The notes under the pieces: generated by a model
Seen by the model: the letters and a program-made list of their open reading frames with translations, nothing else
Databases searched by the model: none
Told to the model about the DNA's origin: nothing
Made by a program: the position numbers and the translations under genes
Shown here: piece by piece, positions 57,579-64,000 of the stretch
Layout: every line of letters starts with the position of its first letter
Numbering within the stretch: the first letter of the stretch is position 1
NCBI GenBank assembly: GCA_016933055.1
Contig: JAFGBS010000021.1
Span: 1 to 64,000 of the forward strand
Length of the DNA: 64,000 nt
DNA from: Promethearchaeota archaeon
GTDB taxonomy: Archaea > Asgardarchaeota > Lokiarchaeia > Sigyniarchaeales > Promethearchaeaceae
Direction of reading: 5' to 3'

Positions 57579-57827
57579 CTATATTATGCTAAGATGTTCG
57601 TGAAACGTGAATTTCATGCAGAGATGTAATATTGGTATATATTTACCAAGAACATCCGGATCTTTCATTCTATGATTTATTTTCCCATATAACTTGTGTA
57701 ATGAAATTAAACGCTTGTTCCACATTAATTCGTGATTGGTGCTAATTTCAAAATACACAACGCATCCTTGAGACTGGGCAATATTGAGAGCTTTCTGCTT
57801 GTGTACTTCAACTAATAAAATGATATC
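57579..57827 (-). pseudogene. Unidentified gene relic, possibly GTPase-like
   Basis: An open minus-strand frame of 82 codons without a start codon, ending at TAG 57581-57579. It begins DIILLVEVHKQKALNIAQSQ and continues GCVVYFEISTN. Spacing and residues recall the end of a Ras-type GTPase (hydrophobic strand, AlxxAxxxGC, FExSA-like G5), with the NKxD part absent, but the rest does not convince. It could equally be a remnant of another family. It lies in a zone of decayed genes. Confidence 0.3.
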
Positions 57828-57984
57828 TCATTACGTCTAAAAACGATCTACGTTATTAAATCTTTTAAATTTTAAAGTGATCACGTATGCGCGTTAAGAA
57901 TGTCTACCCATTTATATTTATCCTGATGTAAAATGCTTTTTTATTAAATAAATTAGATGATTTTATAATCTCAAGAAAAATATC

Positions 57985-58557
57985 ATGATTATGAGCAAAC
58001 TCAAAAAAGATATGTCACCAGAACAACGTCATAATTTACTGAAAGTATTGAAAGCCCGTTTTGAGAAAAATATGAATCGTCATAAAGGTATTGAATGGTC
58101 TGAAGTACAAACAAGATTGGAAGCTAATGCAGATAAACTATGGTCACTCTATGAAATGGAACGAACTGGCGGTGAACCGGATGTCACTGGTCATGATATA
58201 AATTCGGATGAATACATTTTTTATGATTGTTCACCGGAAAGTCCTAAAGGTCGCAGAAATGTTAGTTACGACCGAGAAGGACAGGAGTCAAGGAAATCAC
58301 ATAAACCAGAAAATAACGCGATAGATATGGCAACTGCCATGGGTATTGAGCTTTTAACCGAGGATCAATATCGAGAGTTGCAGAAACTTGGAAATTTTGA
58401 CATAAAGACGTCGAGTTGGGTGAAAACTCCATCTGATATTAGAAAACTCGGTGGTGCACTTTTTTGTGATCGCCGCTACGACCATGTATTCGTGTATCAC
58501 AACAGTGCACCTTCGTATTATGGCGTTAGAGGATTTCGTGGATTGTTACGGGTATAA
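57985..58557 (+). CDS. DUF4256 family protein
   Basis: 190 residues, full length for DUF4256. It is recognised from LKARFEKNMNRHKGIEW, LWSLYEMERTGGEPDV, YIFYDCSPESPKGRRNVSYD and SWVKTPSDIRKLGGALFCDR. The family is widespread in bacteria and function is unknown. High conservation and a surrounding relic zone suggest transfer from bacteria. Start ATG 57985 or 57991 (MSKLKKD). Confidence 0.85.
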   Translation: MIMSKLKKDMSPEQRHNLLKVLKARFEKNMNRHKGIEWSEVQTRLEANADKLWSLYEMERTGGEPDVTGHDINSDEYIFYDCSPESPKGRRNVSYDREGQESRKSHKPENNAIDMATAMGIELLTEDQYRELQKLGNFDIKTSSWVKTPSDIRKLGGALFCDRRYDHVFVYHNSAPSYYGVRGFRGLLRV

Positions 58558-58610
58558 ATTATTACCTTAAATTTTGTGAAGCAAACGAATTGCTGCTGAA
58601 AAAGGATAAA

Positions 58611-59024
58611 CTATTCCAAAGTTCTAAATGAATCTACAACTTCAGTTTCTATTAATGGATCTATATTCTCTTGATGTTCATGAATTTCTTTCAGTAACGC
58701 TAATAGCTCTCCCCTCATAATGTTGATTTGTCCATTATTCGAATTCATGATTGAATGCAATCGTTCTCTCATTTCTAAATTCGATTTACAGCGTTTTTTT
58801 AGATGTTGTTATTCCAAATTTAAATTTGAGGTATTTAACATCTCAATTTTCGGTAGAATTTCGTCCAATTGGGCATTGGCATCTTTGAAATTGATTCGAT
58901 CAATAACTGATTTAATGAAATTCAATTTTTTAGTCAAGACTGGATCTAAACGAAAATGTCGAATCTTTTTAACTAAAACCCAAGAGCACATTCCTAAAAT
59001 CCCAATATAAGTAATTCCTAACAA
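58611..59024 (-). pseudogene. Membrane-anchored coiled-coil gene broken by a stop codon
   Basis: The minus-strand frame from TTG 59024 encodes a membrane helix (LLGITYIGILGMCSWVLV) and a charged helical region, then meets TAA at 58811-58809. The same frame continues for 65 more codons of clearly protein-like sequence (QHLKKRCKSNLEMRERLHSI...ELLALLKEIHEHQE) to TAG 58613-58611. No ATG is available at the beginning, so the N-terminus may also be damaged. One nonsense change in a coiled-coil gene is the simplest reading; two separate mini-genes is the alternative. Confidence 0.5.
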
Positions 59025-59080
59025 AATATACTCATAATCATATATCTAGAAATAAAAAAATAGAAATTAAAGTTACAAAT

Positions 59081-59437
59081 TTATGAGAGTTTAATATCTA
59101 TAGCTTCTGCTAATGGATCTTTAATTTTGACGGAAAACTTCAATAATCCATTTGAACAGTTAGCTTCGATCGAATCCGGTTCCACCTCGTACGAAAAATA
59201 ACGTGTTAAGGTGTAAATCACTTCATTATTATCCATTTCTCTGGTTGCCTCTAAATGCATCAAATCGGGTAAGATTTTCAAGGATACTTTTTCTTTTTGT
59301 ACTCCAGGAAGATGAATTTCGAAATTCATGATGTTCTTTTTACGATCTAGTTCACTGTAGTATTTGGGAGTTATGCGGAAGAGGCGTTTTTGTTCTTTTT
59401 CTTTATCCATTAAGTGAGTGTCTTCTGATTTTGACAT
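59081..59437 (-). CDS. Divergent Hsp20 (alpha-crystallin) protein, third of three
   Basis: 118 residues. Core of the alpha-crystallin domain: FEIHLPGVQKEKVSLKILPD, strands to LTRYFSYEVEPDSIEANCSN, and GLLKFSVKI near the end. The GLL motif stands where sHSPs have GVLxV. A strong AGGAGG-type ribosome site precedes ATG 59437. It lies 24 bases after the second gene. It lacks the long N-terminal arm and the C-terminal I-x-I tail of classical sHSPs, so oligomers may be small. ATP-independent holdase by family. Confidence 0.82.
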   Translation of the reverse strand: MSKSEDTHLMDKEKEQKRLFRITPKYYSELDRKKNIMNFEIHLPGVQKEKVSLKILPDLMHLEATREMDNNEVIYTLTRYFSYEVEPDSIEANCSNGLLKFSVKIKDPLAEAIDIKLS

Positions 59438-59461
59438 ATGATTAACCTCCTTTGAATATAT

Positions 59462-59812
59462 TTAAAATAGTATTTCTTTAGCTCCGTCTAGAGGATCCTT
59501 AATGTGAGCTGTAACCTTCAGCAACCCATTATTATAGGATGCGGTAGTTTTATCGGGTACTATTTCAACACCCCATGAGTGGTTTGCGGTATATTCGATC
59601 TCATCGCGGATTGCATTAACATAAAACCAATTGGGTAAGGCTTTCAATGAAATGTTGTCTTTACTTACTCCAGGTAAACAAATCTCCACTTCTACGGTGC
59701 GATCGGCGTAATCCACATAGGTTGAGATGTCGGGATATGCGCGATATTTTATTTTACTTTCTTTTTTTTCAGTTACTTCAGATTTATCTTCTTTTTTTTC
59801 AATCATAGCCAT
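59462..59812 (-). CDS. Divergent Hsp20 protein, second of three
   Basis: 116 residues. VEICLPGVSKDNISLKALPN and GLLKVTAHIKDPLDGAKEI show the alpha-crystallin core and the same C-terminal pattern as its neighbours. AGGAGGT (59820-59826) is an ideal ribosome site that overlaps the end of the upstream gene, so translation is coupled within one transcript. N-terminus highly charged (KKEDKSEVTEKKESK). Confidence 0.82.
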   Translation of the reverse strand: MAMIEKKEDKSEVTEKKESKIKYRAYPDISTYVDYADRTVEVEICLPGVSKDNISLKALPNWFYVNAIRDEIEYTANHSWGVEIVPDKTTASYNNGLLKVTAHIKDPLDGAKEILF

Positions 59813-59825
59813 TTTTTTCTACCTC

Positions 59826-60173
59826 CTATTGTATTGGTACTTCATATGCCTCCAGAAGAGGATCATGAATTTTCAGTTCTGCTCGCAATAAGCCTTCTTT
59901 ATATTCTGCTTTTGAGTTATTCGGCTCGATGTCTACATCTAATCCCAAATCTAAATCATAGAGATATTGTTCCCTACGAGCACGGAGTAAGAATCGATCT
60001 TGAAGAGCTTTCATTTCGATATCTTTTTTATCGACGCCTGGAAGAACCACACGAACGATAATTTTGTCTTCTTCCATCCACGCAGTAAATCTGGGAGTGA
60101 TTTTAGTCAAATTCTCTACTTCATTAACTTGCTTATTTACTAATTCGGTTTTTTCTTTTTCGGTTTCTGACAT
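59826..60173 (-). CDS. Divergent Hsp20 protein, first of three
   Basis: 115 residues from ATG 60173 (a GTG at 60182 is the alternative). VRVVLPGVDKKDIEMKALQD and GLLRAELKIHDPLLEAYEVPI give the alpha-crystallin core. First gene of the three-gene operon; the three proteins differ at most positions outside the core, so the duplications are old. Promoter with flanking palindromes lies just upstream. Confidence 0.82.
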   Translation of the reverse strand: MSETEKEKTELVNKQVNEVENLTKITPRFTAWMEEDKIIVRVVLPGVDKKDIEMKALQDRFLLRARREQYLYDLDLGLDVDIEPNNSKAEYKEGLLRAELKIHDPLLEAYEVPIQ

Positions 60174-60198
60174 TGGTATCACTTTTTCCTGTGTTTTA

Positions 60199-60281
60199 TT
60201 AGTTAACTTTTAGTTGATAAATAACTGTTAAGAAAAATAGAGTAAAAAACATATTTAAAGATTACGATGTTAGTTAACTAA
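60199..60281 (-). promoter_or_regulatory. Promoter of the Hsp20 operon with two operator-like repeats
   Basis: TTAGTTAAC at 60199-60207 and the perfect 12-base palindrome TTAGTTAACTAA at 60270-60281 flank a TATA-like box (TTTAAATAT on the minus strand, about 60252-60260). The expected start of transcription is about 60230, giving a leader of about 55 bases. Repeats on both sides of a TATA box suit a heat-shock repressor. The spacer 60282-60526 beyond shows no gene. Confidence 0.45.
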
Positions 60282-60526
60282 ATGTTTCCTACTAAATCTT
60301 ATTATTTAAAAGGTGGAAATCTAAAAACAAGATTTTTTGATAACAATACTTTCAATTGTGATTTTATTGCGTATCGGCTGTCCTATAAGTTAATCTACAT
60401 TCTATAATCCATCAAATGATATATTTGTCTTTCAATATTCCTTTAGCATCTTCTTTTGATTCCATCAAATTTTGAATTCTCTTTTATTTACGTCTGAGAA
60501 AAAAAATTATAAAATTGATTCAGAAT

Positions 60527-60829
60527 TTAGGATAACTTTGGCTCAGGTTCGGTAGATTTTTTGGATTCCATTTTTGATTCTTGAGTGCTTTTCACAATCC
60601 TCACAATAGTGATTATTCCAAACAAGAAAGTTAATCCTCCTCCTATAAGCCCGATGATAAATGATATTATCATCATTGCAAGACCTAAGCTCACAAAAAT
60701 AATAAGTAATCCAATATCATCCACTTCTGAAGCACCACTGCGAATTAGGAAATATATTCGAAATGCTATATAGGTAATAAAACCAAATATCAAAGTAAAT
60801 ATCCCAGTACCTATCCCGTATTTTTTCAT
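60527..60829 (-). CDS. Small membrane protein with charged tail
   Basis: 100 residues with two long hydrophobic segments (about 7-30 and 40-80, the second likely a helical pair) and a charged tail (KSTQESKMESKKSTEPEPK). Gly-rich helices and tail resemble small DUF4190/DUF4064-like membrane proteins, but no firm family. It lies upstream of the Hsp20 operon on the same strand with a 344-base gap, so is probably independent. Confidence 0.6.
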   Translation of the reverse strand: MKKYGIGTGIFTLIFGFITYIAFRIYFLIRSGASEVDDIGLLIIFVSLGLAMMIISFIIGLIGGGLTFLFGIITIVRIVKSTQESKMESKKSTEPEPKLS

Positions 60830-61070
60830 ATTTATTTTTTCACCAAATTACATACAGTTGGATGAGTTTAAGTAATTTATGATACCATTTTCCACTCTTG
60901 GTGGAATGGTTTAAGACGTGATTTTTTGTCGTAGGACTCCCCTAATTACAAACATGGTAGCAAATGCATCACTATTTAAGATAAAATCCAACAATGCGAA
61001 CGGAGATACAACATAACAAAAAGTTATTCGGTAAAAACTAAAAAATACTATGTGTCGATTTATCCTTTCT

Positions 61071-62441
61071 TCAGTTGATTACCTTAACTTTACGAGCCGC
61101 GGGTACTAATTCTTGCATCCTATACCTATTGGGACCGTAAATTATTGGTTTTATGGCACTTCGACCCATTTTTGCACCGGTTATTAATACCATCAATTGC
61201 ACAAGAAACCAATCAAGGGATAATTTATAATCATAATGTTCCCAAATTCGCAACACAACTTCCCAAAATGCCCAAATAAATAGTACAAAAATGATACACT
61301 GCCATACATTCCAGGTGATTATCCCCGGAGAGGAACTATAATCGACGGACTCCCCCCAGAACCGTGCAAATACGGTGTAAATACGATCTTCTACTCCCGT
61401 ATTAATAGAAAATGCTGTTAACGAAAATAACGAATATCTACGCCAGAATGTAGTACGGCGAGCAGCCCGAACACGTTTCAGTTCATTTCGAGGATAATCT
61501 TGAGTTCGAATAAACAGAACGAATAGAAATTGCATTGTACTCATGCTTACAATGGTTAGAGGAATCGGTACTGTCTCTTCTGCAAAACTAGAAAACCAAT
61601 TTGGATCGATCAACAGCCACCAAATTACAAATCCCATCATACAATAGATGAAAAATGATAATGTAAATCGGAAAATCTTCTTAATTTCCCATTTATGATG
61701 AAGCATAGTTGCATACATACAACCCATTAGACCGTATCCCAATCCAGGTAATAATCGAAATCTTCCCCGAATGAATTTTGTTATCAGAAGCTTAGGGATA
61801 TATAAATTTCTCGCTTCTAACCACACGATCGCGGATTCTCCAAGTTTAATTAGTGTAGGAGTTAAGGCAAACAACATTGTTAAAAGGACACCAAACACAA
61901 TAAGAAGTTGCATTGGTTTTTTTACTCGAATGAGTTTATATACTATCCATATTAACAGAGGAATAATTACACCCATCCACGCAACAGCATCCAAAATGTC
62001 GGCGCTATAACTCACAGAAAGTCTCGGAAATATTGTTTCTCCATCAGTAAAAAATCGAATTCGAAATAATGCATGACCTATTTTGTTTAAGAGAAGTATC
62101 AACGCACCGGTAAGGAACTTATTAAGCAAATATTTTGGAAATTTTTTTGGATCGGTATCTATTAAATGCATGGTTTGCATTGCGACAGTACAAGCAAAAG
62201 CGAAACCAAACATAAAACCCCAAATGGCCATTACGCCGATTGGTAACCCAAAAATCAACAGAACGATCTTCCTCCACCCTACCGTTCGTTCAATGGTAGG
62301 AATGAATAATCCGGCGTCAAAATGAGTAATTTGCTGGACGAACGCATGGATTAAGAACATAAACCACACTCCCCAGCCTTTATATACATCTATCCCAATA
62401 TAACGAGATTTTATCGGTTTTTGTAATGTTTGATAGGTCAT
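61071..62441 (-). CDS. Multi-pass membrane acyltransferase, HGSNAT/DUF1624-like
   Basis: 456 residues with about ten hydrophobic segments. SRYIGIDVYKGWGVWFMFLIHAF matches the first helix of heparan-alpha-glucosaminide N-acetyltransferase (HGSNAT) and related acyltransferase-3-like proteins (R-x-x-S/G-I-D-x-x-R/K-G). The His at the end of helix 1 and the Asp are family landmarks. Such enzymes pass acetyl groups across a membrane onto a sugar. It could be another membrane acyltransferase of the same superfamily; the C-terminal half is divergent. No linked genes. Confidence 0.6.
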   Translation of the reverse strand: MTYQTLQKPIKSRYIGIDVYKGWGVWFMFLIHAFVQQITHFDAGLFIPTIERTVGWRKIVLLIFGLPIGVMAIWGFMFGFAFACTVAMQTMHLIDTDPKKFPKYLLNKFLTGALILLLNKIGHALFRIRFFTDGETIFPRLSVSYSADILDAVAWMGVIIPLLIWIVYKLIRVKKPMQLLIVFGVLLTMLFALTPTLIKLGESAIVWLEARNLYIPKLLITKFIRGRFRLLPGLGYGLMGCMYATMLHHKWEIKKIFRFTLSFFIYCMMGFVIWWLLIDPNWFSSFAEETVPIPLTIVSMSTMQFLFVLFIRTQDYPRNELKRVRAARRTTFWRRYSLFSLTAFSINTGVEDRIYTVFARFWGESVDYSSSPGIITWNVWQCIIFVLFIWAFWEVVLRIWEHYDYKLSLDWFLVQLMVLITGAKMGRSAIKPIIYGPNRYRMQELVPAARKVKVIN

Positions 62442-62576
62442 TAGATTTGGTAGTTCCTTGTAAATTCCAAATTAAAATTAGATTACCGTCATAAAATAAA
62501 AAGTAACCTTATTATATTATTTCTAAAACTCCTTCCAAATGGAGTACTAAATGAGAACTTCACCAATATATGATTC

Positions 62577-64000
62577 TCATGTTGTTTCGTTAGCAATAAG
62601 TTCAAACAGTTCATGTTTTGTATCTGCTTCTTGTGAGTTATCGGGTATGATCCGAATTCGCTTCAAATATTTCTTTTCAGCACGTTTCCATTTGTAATTA
62701 AGATAATGTGCATATACTCCTATCACAAATGCGGATAATTTACCCCGAATTAATCTTGCCAAATTATTCCACCAAGTATAAAATCGCTGATGACCTTGGA
62801 TTTGCATTTCCTGCAATTCAGCAAGGGTGAAATTTTTCGGGCGAAATTTAGCATGATGTGCATCATACTCATTCCAGTTTCTGTCAACTAATCTGTTTTC
62901 TTCCATCATCTTATTATAAAATTGTGTACCGGGTAGTGGAGTTAGTATAAGAAATTGCACCGAATCGATTTTTTTTTTGATGGCAAATTTTACGGTAGCT
63001 TTGCAGGAGTCAATTGTATCCGAATCGAAACCAAACACAAACATTCCATGGATATGAATTCCCGTTTTTCGAATGACTTTTATGGCATATTCAATGGACT
63101 CAGGCGTCTGATGTTTATTCATCTCTATTAAACTCTCCGGATTTACGGATTCAAACCCGATATACAGATATCTGCAACCTGCATTGTGCATTTTGTTCAA
63201 TAATTCTCGATCTTGCGCGAGTTCTACCCGTACTTGAGTAGACCAAGTGAAATTAAACTTATTTTCAATCATCGCATCAAGTAGCTCAATCGTACGCTTC
63301 CGTGAAGCTGTAAAATTGTCATCCACAAAAAATAAGGAATGTATCTCTGGATCATACTGTTTGATCTCCGAAATAATGGATTCTGTTGAGCGATATCGGA
63401 ATCTTCGACCAAACATTTGGGTTACACTGCAAAAACTGCAATCATGAGGGCAACCACGTGAAGTTTGCACAGGAATGGTAATTTTCTTACGTTTTCCCTT
63501 GGTTTTTCTATTTCCCATATCCATCAATGACCAATCTGGTGGGGGATTAGAATCTAAATCCGAGATATGGTTATTTTCTGAGTTTTTGTAAATTTTCTTT
63601 TCACTTTTCCAAAATAATCCTGGAACCTTTGCTATATCATAACTTCCTTGTAATGCTCGAACTAATAATGGTAAGACTTTTTCACCCTCCCCTACAATAA
63701 CATAATCTGCATATTGAATGGCTTCTTCTGGGAGTGCACTAACATGGGGGCCTCCCATAACTACTGGAATGCCTAAACTACGAAAATGAATTGCTAGATT
63801 GTAAGATGGAATTGCAGTAGTTGTTATTGTTGAAATACAGACTAAGTCTGGTTTTAGATTTCTTTTCTTAATTTCTTGAATTGTGAGAAAATAAGCCTTT
63901 GTATGATATCCCAAGTTTCTCATAATGGTAGCAAGCAAGATGCTTCCTAACCGAGGCAATTCAAACCGACTGTATATGTGTAAATGCTCATTTCGTGGCT
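62577..64000 (-). CDS. B12-binding radical SAM protein, N-terminus outside window
   Basis: The frame is open to the window edge (at least 474 residues). It enters through HLHIYSRFELPRLGSILL, which matches the start of the B12-binding domain in this family, so the true start is beyond 64000 rather than at the TTG at 63959. Residues of the Rossmann-like domain (PVVMGGPHVSALPEEAIQYA, VGEGE) are followed by the radical SAM core with RGCPHDCSFCSV (CxxxCxxC) binding a 4Fe-4S cluster. This class carries out methylations or other difficult C-C/C-H chemistry on lipids and small molecules. Substrate unknown. Confidence 0.88.
   Translation of the reverse strand, partial: PRNEHLHIYSRFELPRLGSILLATIMRNLGYHTKAYFLTIQEIKKRNLKPDLVCISTITTTAIPSYNLAIHFRSLGIPVVMGGPHVSALPEEAIQYADYVIVGEGEKVLPLLVRALQGSYDIAKVPGLFWKSEKKIYKNSENNHISDLDSNPPPDWSLMDMGNRKTKGKRKKITIPVQTSRGCPHDCSFCSVTQMFGRRFRYRSTESIISEIKQYDPEIHSLFFVDDNFTASRKRTIELLDAMIENKFNFTWSTQVRVELAQDRELLNKMHNAGCRYLYIGFESVNPESLIEMNKHQTPESIEYAIKVIRKTGIHIHGMFVFGFDSDTIDSCKATVKFAIKKKIDSVQFLILTPLPGTQFYNKMMEENRLVDRNWNEYDAHHAKFRPKNFTLAELQEMQIQGHQRFYTWWNNLARLIRGKLSAFVIGVYAHYLNYKWKRAEKKYLKRIRIIPDNSQEADTKHELFELIANETT

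Noticed and set aside
58720..59010. Plus-strand open frame of 96 codons
   Set aside because: Opposite strand encodes a membrane helix plus coiled-coil frame that continues beyond its stop; the plus-strand product is compositionally poor.

Overview
The window looks like chromosomal DNA of an AT-rich archaeon (roughly one third G+C by eye), most likely an Asgard (Promethearchaeota) lineage. Archaeal signs read from the sequence are: TATA-like boxes about 26-28 bases before start codons with no leader (for example before 5625, 8608, 46983 and 49814), mixed with GGAG/GGTGA-type ribosome sites; T-tract terminators; an ADP-forming acyl-CoA synthetase alpha subunit; XerA-type recombinase; winged-helix regulators; secreted proteins with a C-terminal membrane anchor; and a set of divergent Hsp20 proteins. 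The Asgard assignment is inference: no ribosomal or signature protein is present to settle it. No rRNA, tRNA, CRISPR array or intact insertion sequence was found.

Layout. 1-6.6 kb: truncated acidic-tailed membrane protein, a possible structured RNA, alpha/beta-hydrolase/polytopic membrane fusion (copy 1), a winged-helix regulator divergent from an MFS exporter with paired operators between them, and a zinc-ribbon membrane protein. 6.8-10.4 kb: a cold-shock gene broken by an amber codon, acyl-CoA synthetase alpha, and a cysE-cysK pair. 10.6-17.4 kb: M29 aminopeptidase, anchored alkaline phosphatase, GH13 glucosidase, K+-independent-type membrane pyrophosphatase. 18-28 kb: zinc-finger membrane mini-protein, SDR, sulfotransferase, a GNAT/SDR/M24 operon divergent from a BKACE enzyme, GH3 glucosidase, and a fused ATP sulfurylase-APS kinase. 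28-36.5 kb: membrane protein, CrtI-like oxidoreductase, MFS, two SLC13/ArsB-type permeases, Gfo/Idh/MocA dehydrogenase. 36.7-42.6 kb: XerA with a dif-like dyad upstream, membrane protein, START-like protein and a 993-residue surface protein. 42.7-49.8 kb: GH38 mannosidase and a minus-strand run of M28 peptidase, mini membrane protein, AP-superfamily phosphoesterase and atypical SDR. 49.9-53.9 kb: a membrane-tethered PH-domain/Xre-HTH protein with an operator array, a second winged-helix regulator, copy 2 of the hydrolase fusion and a decayed third copy. 54-64 kb: metallo-beta-lactamase-fold hydrolase, PL10-like protein, sirtuin, a gene graveyard (PIN relic, unidentified relic, nonsense-broken coiled coil) around a bacterial-type DUF4256 gene, three tandem Hsp20 genes, an HGSNAT-like membrane acetyltransferase and a radical SAM protein truncated by the window end.

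How the genes could work together. ATP sulfurylase/APS kinase can make PAPS, and the sulfotransferase is a plausible local consumer; cysE-cysK make cysteine. Several glycan-active enzymes (GH13, GH3, GH38, PL10-like, HGSNAT-like) sit with peptidases and phosphatases, which suits an organism using or remodelling organic polymers and glycans. The pyrophosphatase can recover energy from the PPi released by sulfate activation. The most unusual items are the duplicated hydrolase-membrane fusion next to winged-helix regulators, the membrane-bound PH-HTH regulator with its tandem operators, and the amber codon replacing the conserved tryptophan of the cold-shock protein.
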